From assembly GCA_965644315.1 (NCBI GenBank), contig CBFFRQ010000090.1, positions 62,001 through 126,000 on the forward strand: a stretch of 64,000 bases of DNA, in the 5' to 3' direction. Source of the stretch: Caecitellus pseudoparvulus. Lineage: Eukaryota > Bigyra: Bicosoecida. The notes under the pieces are model-generated. The model was given only the letters and a program-made list of their open reading frames with translations, was not told the DNA's origin and did not search any database. Position 1 is the stretch's first letter, and every line of letters begins with the position of its first letter. The translations under genes and the position numbers were made by a program. Of the stretch, positions 50,908-60,862 are shown piece after piece.

Positions 50908-53900
50908 CTAGTCAGCTGGTGCGGCTGCAGCACCTTCCACCACCCGAACTGCAGCAGATACAAGGCTCCTTGCAAGAATGCCGACGATGGCAGGGTCACA
51001 GGGCTCCCATGCCTTGGAGGTGGGAGTGGCGGGCTGGAAGGGGGTGGGGGCTTGTGGGCCCAGCAGCAACCTGGCCCACTGTGCTTGGGCGCTGCCCAGG
51101 TCCTGCTCTGGCATGGGCTGCTCCCGGGGTCGTTTGGAGCCTCCGGTGGCGGGGAGGCCAGTGCGGGCGCCGGCCTGTCGCAGGAAGCCCCGCGACACGT
51201 GCACGGCATGCAGGACAGATGTGGGCGAGAGGCCCTCCAGCACCTGCAAGGCTGCCGCCTCCACTCCCGTTGGCTGTCCGCCACCGAGCGCCAAAATGGC
51301 ACGGTGCGTGGCCCACCACCACTTCAGTGCAATGAAGGACGCCCCGATGACGTCTGGGGCACCTAGCCACGTGCGTTGCCACAACATGAGGGGGAGTGGG
51401 TCGGGGCTTATCGCCGCCGCGGCAGCAGCAGCGCTCTCCGCCTCCCCCGCCTCCCCCGCCCGCACTGCTCTCGCCACTGCCTCGGGCATGGCGGCAGACA
51501 CTCCCTGCGCCTGGAAGGCCCCGCCCTCCACTCGTTGCATGGGGGCTTGTATGGAGCAGGCGAGGACCGCCCCGTGTGACAGCCACGCGGCGTCAGCGGC
51601 ATCTTCTGAGCTCTGGGCTTGTCTATGCGTGGGCAAGGGCGCGCTGGCTACAACTGCTGCCGCGCGAGGGTGCAGGGACTCCAGCATCCAAGCGCCCAGG
51701 CTAGTGTGCTTGCCTGCTACCGGGCAACCGCCGAGGAGCGTGGGGTGGGGCACGGCGGCGGGGGACTGCAGTGCCTGGGCGGCGGTCTCTTCGTCTCCGT
51801 CGCCCGGCGCCTCCGAACCGTCGTCCACAGCTCCGGACTCAGTCTTGGACGAAGTAGTGGTGGCATCACCGTCCTGAGCTGTGTCTTGCTGAGGCAAGAC
51901 CAAAGTCATGGGTGGAGGAGGCGTGGGGCTGGGTCCGGACCCCGCCACAGGCTCGTAGCCCACATCAGCGCCAGTGGAGTAGTTGCCCAGTGCATGGGCA
52001 CCCGGAAAGTACAGTGCATGCATGTGCTTGTCCAGGCCAGGCGCCTGGACGGCAGGCAGCGTGGAGTGCATGTACAGCCAGAACAGGGGTGAGGTCCAGG
52101 AGCCAGGGGAAGGCGTCATCCACGCGCCGGGCCGCGGACCTTGCGCCGCCGGCGTACCCAGCGCCACTTCCTCCCCAGGCAGCAGCCTGCCCTGCTCCCC
52201 TGGCCCCGCGCCACCGCACAGGGCCACGAGGTGCCCGAGAGACAGCCGCTCAGCGAGTGTGAACACATGCCCACCATTGCGCAGCTGAGCAGGCTTGTCC
52301 AGGTCACCGCCAGGGAGGAAGGCAGGCTCCACAGCTGCGGGGGACTCTGGGCTGGGACTGGGGTCCTTGACTGGGGAGCCCACAGTGGGCAGGTCAGGCG
52401 GCGTCAAGCGTTCACACAAGACACATGGCGCGCCGACACCTTGCGCGAAACGCCCGGGAGCAGCCTCCGCCAGGTGCCCAGAGGCCAGGGGCTGGGAGGT
52501 GACTGGGCCAGGGAGGCTCCCCGACCAGGCAGACGCCGCCACAGTCTTGGCCCCGGAGCATAGCTGGGAGGACGCCTCCGCCATTGAGGCAAAGAAGCAC
52601 CCCAGCACGCCCACCAAGCGGGAGGTCGGATCGTCGGCGTCCTCTGGCGCGTCCTCTGGCAAGCGTGCCGTGTGATGGGAGGGATGTGGAAGCAGGATGC
52701 GGGGCTGCTGGTGCAGCACGCCACTGCGGGCCAGAGCGCTAGACAGCACGAGGCTCTCCACCCGCAGCGCGTGCACGAGCAGGGGTGGCCGAGGAGGGAA
52801 GCGAGGCAGGAGTGGCGCGAGGGTCTCCCGTGCCAGGGTCGACAACAGCGGAGCAGGCAGGGTCGTAGCGGCGCCGGTGATCACGGCGTGGCACAGCACG
52901 GGCGTGGAGCCGTCACTGCCCCACATGCGGGCGGCCGCATCCCCTCGGGTGCCCCCCTTGCCGCCATCCAGCGCACAGCTGCGCTTTGCGAGCGGGCGGT
53001 CGGCTGTGTGGGGTGCTGGCGGGCTGAGGGGAGCCGCGCTGGCTGGCATGGGGAAGATGAAGGCGGTGATGGGCAGGCGCGGCAGCCCGAGGCGTGTCTG
53101 GCTCCTAACCGAGGGACAGGGCTGCACGGAGCTGACAAGGGCAGGGCCCGGCGTCGCCACGGTTGAGCGCAGGGCCACCAGCAGGCGCGAAAGGGTGGAC
53201 ACCGGCTCGGAAGACCGCCCACACAAGTGGAAGTCCCTGCTGCCAAGGCGCACGCTCACAGTGCAAGCAGTGATGGCGGACAGCACCTGCATGGCCACGT
53301 TGGGTTCGGGCACAGGGTGTGGGGGTGCTGAGCTGTCAGGGACATGCCCGGGGCGCTGTTGAGCAAGACGGGGGGGTGAGGCGTCTGACATGGTGGCTAG
53401 TCCTGCTGTCAGGTGCACTGTGGACTCATCTGGCGTGCTGCTAGGACCGAGATTCGTGGCAGGGGGGGACAGCGGTTCGCGGGGCGACAAGGAGGGCGGA
53501 ATACGCGCGTGGTACAGACACAGCCCCAGCGCCAGCAGTCGAGCGGGGAGAGCAGAGGAAGCCAGCGCTGTCGGCAGGAAGGCGGGCCCGGGGAAGGCTG
53601 CTTTTGACAGCCACTCCCACGCATGACGCGGGGAGATGCCACCTGGAGAGGGCGGACCTGGGCCCAGCAGCGGCGGCCAGACAGCACCGCCTTGCTGTGT
53701 GGGGCCAGCATACTTCGAGGTGGTGTGCAGCGGCCCAAGGGACGACGTTGGCACCGCGCTGGCTGGGCCTAGCACGGCTGGCGCCGCAGGCCGAGCAGCC
53801 CCGGCAGTGGCCAGCGGCTGTGGCACCGCCAGGGGGCACTGCAGCGCCCGTGCTGAAGCGACGGTGGCCGCCCATGTGCTGGAGAGGCGCAGCGAGCGGG

Positions 53901-56397
53901 AGACGGTGTCCAGGTGCTCCAGCATGCTGGTTTCCGGCACGACGTGCTTGTGCACTGCCCTGAGCAGGGCAGCGCCAGCCTCTGCCAAGGACTGGCTTGG
54001 GCGTCCCACGGAGCCCGAGTCGAACAAGCCGTCCATGATGGCAGGGACGTGGGCCAGCGGCAGGGTGCGGTGCATGTGCATGTGGGTGAAAGGCGTGGCA
54101 TAGGCAGCACGGGTGCCCAGTGGGCCCAAGGGCGGCATCAACGGCATGATGCCGCGCCGTGGGCCCAGGCGCTGCAGTTCAGAGCGCCACGGCTCGCCCG
54201 GCTGCAGCCACTTGTGCTGCTCACGGGCCAGGGCTGGGCCTGTGCCATCCTTCTCCACCGGGTGGGGAGGTTGGCGCGGCAGGGGTGTGAGGGCCCGCTC
54301 CATGAGGGGAGTGTACCGTGGTGTGACAGACAGACTGGGCATCCAGGCCGGGGGAAGAGGACACCCTAGTGCAGTGGGCGACGCCACCGTGAGTGTCGGG
54401 CCAGCGCCCGCCAGGCTCCGCAGCGCAGCGCCGAGAGGGGAGTCCTGCAAGGCACTCACTGGGTGCAGGGGCTGCGCGGCCGAGCCAGACTCAGACAAGC
54501 CCGCAGTGGCCGCAGCAGGCACGAGGCAGGGCCACGGCCTGTCCACTGCTGCGGTGGGTGTGAGGCCACGAAGGAGCCCCTCCAGCAGAATCAAGGGCGT
54601 GGGCCGCGCGATGGTGAGGGTGGCGCGCTTGCCGCCCAGTCTCGCAGACTGCAGTGTGTGGGTGAAGGCGTCGATGTCCCACGCCGCCGTGCCGCCACCC
54701 CACACCCGAGAGCCGTCGACTGCCACGCCCAAGACCAGGTCGTGGGGGCGCAGCAGGCCCTCTCGCCCAGCCGGGCTGCCAGCCTGCACTGCCACGATGC
54801 GCACGCCTGCCTGGCAGCGCAGAGAGCTGCCGTCCTGTGCAGCAGGCTGCGGCCCCTGCACGGACGGGGTCGCATATGGGGAGCCCAGCGGCAGCCCCAC
54901 CACCTCTGGCACATCAGCGGCGGTGAGGATGCCAGTCTTGGAGCGCGGCAGTGAGGCGCTGTCGCGAGAAGCTGTGCCGTCTGAGTCGCTCCCCTCGTCG
55001 CCCGTGGGCGTGTCTGCCCTGCCACGAGCGAGCTGGGCGTCCCACTGCAGCTCTTGGGCGGACACGCCCACTGCCAAGGCATTGTCTGCGTCCCCCAGGC
55101 GGAAGGCAGCAGAGAGGGAATAGAACACGTCAGAGCGACTGACGGGAGCAATACCTTTGTCCAGCTGTTCGATTTCCAAGCCTGCCACAGCAGAGGCCAA
55201 GGCATGGGGCCGCGGCGCGTTCAGCGCGGCATAGCCTTCAGCCGCTGCCGCTGCTGCAGTTCGCGGTGACGCCTCGGCCGGCGGCCTGTGCTGGTGGTGC
55301 GCCCACAGCGTGTCATGGGGTGGCGGTTCCTGCTGCCGTCTGCGTCTGCGCCTGGCGGTCTCCCACCGTGCCTGGGCTGAGGCCAGCCAAGACGGCCGGC
55401 GGGGAGGCACCTTGCGCAGGCATCGGACGGGCGCCGACCCAGGCGCCAGCTGCAAGCCGTACACAGTCTGCGGGGCGAAGGCGGCTTGCGCTGCCTGCAC
55501 TGCCTGTGAAGAGGGGGTGCCGTGCCGCCACTGCCCTGCGCCTGCAGCATCGTGGGGGGGGGCTGGCAGCGCCGGCAGCGACACCGTCAGCAAGTCGTGT
55601 GGGACGCTCTGCCCAGCCCAATGGGGCACTGTGTCGGGGTCTCGGCCAGCAACATCCGCCGGAACGAGGCGTGCAGGGGGTGACGTGCCCTGCTCTGCAC
55701 TGGAGGCCGCCGGCGTCGGTGGCCGTGTCTGGTTGCAAGCGGCGTGATCAGCGGCCAGCGGCCCCAGCACATTTGCCTCCAACGCAGCGATGCTTGTGAG
55801 CAGCTCCGAGCTGCGTTCCAGGGCGATGGAGGCACGGCGCTCTCGCCTGAGCAACGCAGCTGCCACCAGTGACCGCAGAGATGCCGTATCTGTGCCAGTC
55901 AAGTGGTCGTGGGCGGCCTGCGAGCAAAAGGCGTGTTGTGATGTGCGGAAGTGCTGGTGGTGGAAACCCGGGCTGGCGTGCCCTGGAAAAAAGGAGGAGC
56001 ACACAAGCAGCAGCAGAAAGCAGGACAAGACCCCCAGGTTGCGAGTGGGCAAGGTATTTTCCCCGTTTAACGCAAGGCTGCAGCTGGGAAGCATTTGCAT
56101 GCGTGCGGAATTGGCACGCACCATCGCCAGGTCCCGAATGAAAGGTGCATCGCAGTCCACAGTGTCCAGCCACCTGGAAACCTCCTCCAAGTCCAAAGCG
56201 AGGACCTCGGACAGGGTCACCAGCAGCGCGTGCAGCGCAGACCCGTGGTCTGCTCGTGTGGAAGGGCTGCTGTGCACGGCAGCTTTGACCTCGCTTCCAC
56301 TCGCCAATCGGCCGAGTGCCCCTGGCGCCTTGGCAGTGCACGCAGCGACATGCTGCAGCATCGCATGCAGGCGGGGGGAGCTTGCTGGCAACGCCAT
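50908..56397 (-). CDS. Very large PDZ-containing protein, unknown function
   Basis: Two exons, 56397-56122 and 55917-50908, with a 204-bp phase-0 intron (GTGCGT donor), giving 1,761 residues from the first ATG (MALPASSPRL). The N-terminal ~90 residues look helical (ALHALLVTLSEVLALDLEEVSRWLD) and continue through AALLRRERRASIALERSSELL. Near residues 520-595 is a PDZ-like segment (VRIVAVQAGSPAGREGLLRP, HDLVLGVAVDGSRVWG) ending RATLTIARP. The rest is Pro/Ala/Leu-rich with islands of ordered sequence. A conserved-looking C-terminal helical block (LWQRTWLGAPDVIGASFIALKWWWATHRAIL) is followed by a disordered tail. There are no membrane helices. Scaffold is the only safe description. Confidence 0.65.
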   Translation of the reverse strand: MALPASSPRLHAMLQHVAACTAKAPGALGRLASGSEVKAAVHSSPSTRADHGSALHALLVTLSEVLALDLEEVSRWLDTVDCDAPFIRDLAMVRANSARMQMLPSCSLALNGENTLPTRNLGVLSCFLLLLVCSSFFPGHASPGFHHQHFRTSQHAFCSQAAHDHLTGTDTASLRSLVAAALLRRERRASIALERSSELLTSIAALEANVLGPLAADHAACNQTRPPTPAASSAEQGTSPPARLVPADVAGRDPDTVPHWAGQSVPHDLLTVSLPALPAPPHDAAGAGQWRHGTPSSQAVQAAQAAFAPQTVYGLQLAPGSAPVRCLRKVPPRRPSWLASAQARWETARRRRRRQQEPPPHDTLWAHHQHRPPAEASPRTAAAAAAEGYAALNAPRPHALASAVAGLEIEQLDKGIAPVSRSDVFYSLSAAFRLGDADNALAVGVSAQELQWDAQLARGRADTPTGDEGSDSDGTASRDSASLPRSKTGILTAADVPEVVGLPLGSPYATPSVQGPQPAAQDGSSLRCQAGVRIVAVQAGSPAGREGLLRPHDLVLGVAVDGSRVWGGGTAAWDIDAFTHTLQSARLGGKRATLTIARPTPLILLEGLLRGLTPTAAVDRPWPCLVPAAATAGLSESGSAAQPLHPVSALQDSPLGAALRSLAGAGPTLTVASPTALGCPLPPAWMPSLSVTPRYTPLMERALTPLPRQPPHPVEKDGTGPALAREQHKWLQPGEPWRSELQRLGPRRGIMPLMPPLGPLGTRAAYATPFTHMHMHRTLPLAHVPAIMDGLFDSGSVGRPSQSLAEAGAALLRAVHKHVVPETSMLEHLDTVSRSLRLSSTWAATVASARALQCPLAVPQPLATAGAARPAAPAVLGPASAVPTSSLGPLHTTSKYAGPTQQGGAVWPPLLGPGPPSPGGISPRHAWEWLSKAAFPGPAFLPTALASSALPARLLALGLCLYHARIPPSLSPREPLSPPATNLGPSSTPDESTVHLTAGLATMSDASPPRLAQQRPGHVPDSSAPPHPVPEPNVAMQVLSAITACTVSVRLGSRDFHLCGRSSEPVSTLSRLLVALRSTVATPGPALVSSVQPCPSVRSQTRLGLPRLPITAFIFPMPASAAPLSPPAPHTADRPLAKRSCALDGGKGGTRGDAAARMWGSDGSTPVLCHAVITGAATTLPAPLLSTLARETLAPLLPRFPPRPPLLVHALRVESLVLSSALARSGVLHQQPRILLPHPSHHTARLPEDAPEDADDPTSRLVGVLGCFFASMAEASSQLCSGAKTVAASAWSGSLPGPVTSQPLASGHLAEAAPGRFAQGVGAPCVLCERLTPPDLPTVGSPVKDPSPSPESPAAVEPAFLPGGDLDKPAQLRNGGHVFTLAERLSLGHLVALCGGAGPGEQGRLLPGEEVALGTPAAQGPRPGAWMTPSPGSWTSPLFWLYMHSTLPAVQAPGLDKHMHALYFPGAHALGNYSTGADVGYEPVAGSGPSPTPPPPMTLVLPQQDTAQDGDATTTSSKTESGAVDDGSEAPGDGDEETAAQALQSPAAVPHPTLLGGCPVAGKHTSLGAWMLESLHPRAAAVVASAPLPTHRQAQSSEDAADAAWLSHGAVLACSIQAPMQRVEGGAFQAQGVSAAMPEAVARAVRAGEAGEAESAAAAAAAISPDPLPLMLWQRTWLGAPDVIGASFIALKWWWATHRAILALGGGQPTGVEAAALQVLEGLSPTSVLHAVHVSRGFLRQAGARTGLPATGGSKRPREQPMPEQDLGSAQAQWARLLLGPQAPTPFQPATPTSKAWEPCDPAIVGILARSLVSAAVRVVEGAAAAPAD

Positions 56398-56694
56398 GAC
56401 AGTGCACGGCCCACGGCGCGTCGCGTCGTTCCGGCAGCAGGGCGTGTAGGTTGAGTGGGCGGGCACTGCGGCGGCGGGGTTCACGCCAGCCGCAGCCGAC
56501 TGCGGTGGTGTTCACTGTTGTGCCTCAGGCAGCACGCCGGGCTCTGGGCAGCACAAGGGGCGTGCCCAGACCCCGTGACAGCACCCGTCACTGGCTCCAG
56601 GCTCGGTGAGCATTGTGAATTGTCCCTGCTCGTCGCTCTGGCGTGCAGAGCAAGTGTCCATGGCGCCTGCACCGCTGCCTGCCCTGCCGGCTCC

Positions 56695-59218
56695 TCAGGC
56701 CAAGTAGTTGTACAGGCCTCGCTCCTCATCGTCGCGTTCCAAGTACTCCCTGTCAATGAGGTTCTCGATGCGCTTCTTGATGTCCACAGGCTTGGGCACG
56801 AAGCGGGAGCGCAGGGCGTGCGTCACCTCGGCGATCAAGTCCGTGTGCTTCAGGGACTGGCGAGTCTTCATGATGCGCACGATGCAGGCATCCAGCATGT
56901 GCTTGCGGTCTTCCAGCACAGCCTTGGGGATGCCGGTCCCCACTGCGTCGGCGGCCCCCCCCACCCCCTTGGCAGCGATGGTGGGCACCACGACGCGGCG
57001 CATCTTGTGCTTGAACTTGTCGTTCACCTTGAACTTGTCGGACTCGGCGATGTTCGTGCCCTTCTTGCTCTTGAGCAGCACGCGGGCCTTGGACGTGGTG
57101 AGGGACAGCACGTGCCGCAGCGCTTCGAAGCGGGGGATGCCGGTGTTGGCGAGGATGGTGCCAAACGTCAACTCCGCAGATTCGTTGAACTGCATGAGGA
57201 TGCACATCATGTACGTCGTCACCACCAAGTCGTGGGGCCTGCTGCCTGCCATCATGCGCACTTCTGCCGTGCCCTTCTCTGTGACCCAGGTCAGGCGGCG
57301 CGCGCCAAAGCGAGAGCCGTAGAAGGCCTGAAAGTGCTCCGCCGCAGGCTCCACGCTGGACGGCAGGCGGCACGGGGGGTACTGAGGGCGCTGCCAGTGC
57401 CCCACAGTGAGCACAGTGGGCGCCAGCAGCACCAGTCCCTCTGGGCGGCCCTGTGCAAAGTACAGGTCCACGAGGTCCTTGCTCTGCTGCAGGTCTTGGA
57501 ACATGCCTTCCAGCTTGGCTGCGTACTGGTTCCCGCACTCGATCTTCAGCTTGGCGATCATGCTGCGCTCGCTGTCGTCAGACAGGGAGCGGCCGGCGAG
57601 CAGGCGCTTGGACAGGTGTGTGCGGTAGATGTTCAGGAAGATGTCCTTATCCACCAGGTACCGGAAGAGCGTGATGACCTTGTCCAGGGTCTTGTCAATG
57701 TCAGCTTCCACCCACCCCTTGAAGCCCCGCTTGAACATCTCGTCCAGGTAGGAGGAGAGGAAGGTCGCGCAGCGTGTGTCCATGTTCACGAAGTGTTCGA
57801 AGGCCTCCTTCAGCGCCTTGAAGAAGAAGCGGTGCCCCTGGAAGGCAGTGCGCACGATGCGGCTGTACTTGTCGCGCATGGTGAGCAGAGTCTCGACGAA
57901 GGCCACTGGGTCCTTGGACTGCTCCTGGTCTGTCACGAGGCGGGAGCCTTCCGCGACCACGTGTGCCTTCAGGGTCTCGCACAGCACCTCCTGCAGGGTG
58001 AAGTGTGTGAAACGGCTGCCGTTGGGGTTTTCCCAAGCCCGCTTCTCCCCCACCCGGGAAAACAGCGTGTACATCCTGCCCAAGTCCTGGTCCGCGTCAT
58101 TCTGCAGCATGTACCGCACGCCACTGTCTGCCTCCACCAGCTCCAGTCCGTGGTCGAACAGGAGGCGAGAGCAGACAAGCTTCAACAGCTTCGGGCGCGT
58201 GGAGTGCCACAAGTAGTCGTCCAAGCGCCGCTGCTCCTGGGCAAGGCGCCGCTGGGCGTACTCCAGGTACGCCGCCACCGGCACCTCAGCCATGTACCGG
58301 GCTGCCTCCTCCTGGTAGAAAGCCTCGCTGTCCCTCAGGAAGGCGCGCTCGAACTCGTTTTCGTACACGACGTGCCCGTTCACGCCCAGCTCCACCAGCA
58401 TGCGCACAGCTGAACGCATGAGGGACACATCCACCGCTTCGCCACCACGCTCTGCAGCAACCTCAGCGAGCAGAGTCTCCCGTGTGCGCTGGCCGATGTC
58501 CGAAGCACGCAGGACAGTCTGCAGGAACTGCTTCCTGCCCATGCTCAGCACTGTCGGCAGCTTCTTTTGCGCCACATACGTGCGGTTCTGAGGGCAGGGG
58601 GCGGTGGCAGGCGTGTCGTGCGGAAATCGGCGTCAGCACCACGCCAGCAGAGGAACCGCTGGCGGACAGGCGCCTTCGAGGCACTGACCATGTACATGAG
58701 GATGTCGCTGATCATGCGCATGGTGCGGTTATGCTGCTCCCACTTTTCAGTCAGCACTCGGAGGAGAGTTCGGTCTTGGTGCCCTTTGACATCCTCAGCG
58801 ACCGTCTTCAGGTGTGCAGCCACGCGGGCCTGCACCCCGTCATACAGCATGGAGCCATGCTTCTGAAGGACAAGGTTGTATCCGAACCTGCAGGTGGCGC
58901 GGGGCGAGCGCAGCAGTGCCCCCAGTGCGGCTGCGGAACCGGAGTGGGCAGCGTTTCACCACGCCACTGCTGCTGCGCGGGCGACGCACCTGTACAGCTC
59001 CTCGAAAGAAAGCTTGCTTTGGTTTCCGCTGTGGATGTGGTCAATGGCCTGCTTCAAGCGCTCCCACATGTCCTTGATCTTGTCGGCATTGCCGCTGCCG
59101 GTCTGTGCATGGCAGTCGGCGCCGTGCGAGGCGTGTGCGCGGCGGCAACGCGCTCGCTCGAGCGGGGAGTCCGCACCGACTTGAACGGCTTCAGTGTGAA
59201 CTTCTTCAGCTGGGGCAT
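56695..59218 (-). CDS. CUL3: Cullin-3
   Basis: Scaffold of CRL3 ubiquitin ligases: the N-terminus binds BTB-domain substrate receptors and the C-terminus binds the RBX1 RING protein. Four exons, 59218-59177, 59102-58990, 58887-58689 and 58587-56695 (introns 74, 102 and 101 bp), give 748 residues, close to the 768 of human CUL3. The splices recreate hallmark sequences: LSFEELYRFGYNLVLQKHG, then RMISDILMYMNRTYV. The cullin homology region has LFRYLVDKDIFLNIYRTHLSKRLL, ECGNQYAAKLEGMFQDL and TYMMCILMQFN. The C-terminal WHB has the neddylation lysine in IVRIMKTRQSLKHTDLIAEV and ends ERDDEERGLYNYLA, as in other cullin-3 proteins. The ILMYM and YRFGYN segments favour cullin-3 over cullins 1, 2 and 4. 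Confidence 0.92.
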
Positions 59219-59508
59219 GTCTGGTGCTCGTTGAGGCAGGCGGTGAGGAACAACTCAAGGGCACCAAGGCCAGCGTTCAGCTGGCTCGGCAGAGGCAGTG
59301 CCCCGCAGCAGCTCAAACGTGTCGCACAAGCAGCGTGTGACACTGGCCAAGCTTGCACAGGCAGGGCAACGCTGGCACAAGCACAACCACAGGGGCCCGA
59401 TAAGACTGCGGTGAGCTGAGGGATCGGCATGAAGTGGATTTGTCCGGGCAGCAACTCTGCCTCTGCTGCAGGTGAGGCTGCGTTGCAACGCAGAAGGTGG
59501 TGGGTGCG

Positions 59509-60624
59509 TCAAACTGCAAACAGGACCAGACTGACCGCCATGACGAGCATGCCAGCCCCTAGAGCTGGGATGGCAATGCGCTCGTCCTGGTCATATTTCA
59601 GCGCAGTGGGCAGCAGCTCACTGACGCAGATCCACACCATCATGCCGCCAACGATGCCGAACAGCACCACGTACGCAACGGGTGAGAAGGCTGTGCTCAA
59701 GACGAGGTACCCCAGCAGCGCGCCAATGGGCTCGAAGAGGCCTGACAGCAGGGACCACACGAAAGCCTTCCACCGACTGCCCGTCGCGTAGTACACGGGG
59801 ATCGCCACTGCGCAGCCCTCTGGGATGTTGTGGATGGCGATGGCGACAGCGAGCGCCGCGCCGACTGTCGGGTCGGCCAAGGCAGCCACGAAGGTTGCTA
59901 GGCCCTCGGGGAAGTTGTGCAGGCCGATGGCTAGGGCCGTGACGAGGCCAGTGCGCATGAGGTCTTGCTGGCGCCGTGGGGCTTGGCCGGCACCCACCTC
60001 TTGGCTGGCTTCCGCGACACTTGCAGTGTCCGAGGCAGAGTCTGGTTGCAGCGAGGCCAGCTCGACATGCACACTCCCCGGCGATTCCTGGGAGCCACAC
60101 GAGTGCTCCTCTGCTGAGGCGTGGCTGGGGGGCAGACCCACCTCCACATCCTCCGCGCAGGGTGCCGCCTGCTCGGCAGCAGGTTGGCCCAGGGCAACGC
60201 CTTCAGCACCTTGGGCCTCGGCAGCTTCCAGTTTTCTTACGTCATCAGGGATGGAGCGTTCAGCCTTGTGCATGGCGCCCGTGGACGCTGCATCAAGCCA
60301 GTGCACCGCCGCATCCAAGCACACGGTGAGCAAGATTCCTCCGAAGAAGCAACCTGTCGCTGCCGCATGCGCAGAGCCTTCCACGAGTCCAGCATCCAAG
60401 AATGCATCCTGTGCCTTGCTCAAGATCTCCTGGAAGGACACGAACAGCATGACTCCAGCCGAAAAGCCAAGAGCAGCTGCCAGCGTGCTGGGACGGGCAA
60501 TAGTGACCAGGTCGCCGGGCCAGAAAACGACAGCCGCGCCGAGAACAGTGGAGAGGCCAGCCGCAGCAGTCATGGCGAAGGCAATGCCCACAGCCTGGGG
60601 ATCGTCCAGGCTTGAACCCCCCAT
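59509..60624 (-). CDS. ZIP-family metal (zinc) transporter
   Basis: Brings Zn2+ or another divalent metal into the cytosol from outside or from an organelle. Single exon, 371 residues, ATG at 60624. Eight membrane helices can be drawn, three before and five after a ~120-residue cytosolic loop rich in Ala, Glu and Ser (but poor in His). Helix 4 carries LAIGLHNFPEGLATFVAAL and helix 5 AIAIHNIPEGCAVAIPVYYA, the paired HNxPEG metal-site motifs. These fit the ZupT/GufA-related branch (human SLC39A11-like) better than plant IRT-type ZIPs. Final helices read VVLFGIVGGMMVWICVSELL and the protein stops right after LVMAVSLVLFAV, so the C-terminus is extra-cytosolic. Confidence 0.93.
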   Translation of the reverse strand: MGGSSLDDPQAVGIAFAMTAAAGLSTVLGAAVVFWPGDLVTIARPSTLAAALGFSAGVMLFVSFQEILSKAQDAFLDAGLVEGSAHAAATGCFFGGILLTVCLDAAVHWLDAASTGAMHKAERSIPDDVRKLEAAEAQGAEGVALGQPAAEQAAPCAEDVEVGLPPSHASAEEHSCGSQESPGSVHVELASLQPDSASDTASVAEASQEVGAGQAPRRQQDLMRTGLVTALAIGLHNFPEGLATFVAALADPTVGAALAVAIAIHNIPEGCAVAIPVYYATGSRWKAFVWSLLSGLFEPIGALLGYLVLSTAFSPVAYVVLFGIVGGMMVWICVSELLPTALKYDQDERIAIPALGAGMLVMAVSLVLFAV

Positions 60625-60862
60625 GGCTCACACAGAGGGGCGGGACTTTTGCCCGAAGCGTTTCGTTCGAAACTCTTGGCTCTGAGGCGCTTTCTGCTGT
60701 GCCGCCTGAAAACGGCAGAGTGACGGTCAACCGGGCCAAACGCTTGATATGTGAGGAGTTGGTGCAGGCTTTCCGCTCAACAGGAGCGAGGCTGCAGCTT
60801 CAATTGTGTTGGCGTGTGAATTGAAGCGGGCGGGGTGTGCTGACCGCCGCCACTTCCACGTT

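Noticed and set aside
56455-58413. 652-residue plus-strand frame opposite cullin-3
   Set aside because: Antisense to an unambiguous cullin homology region.
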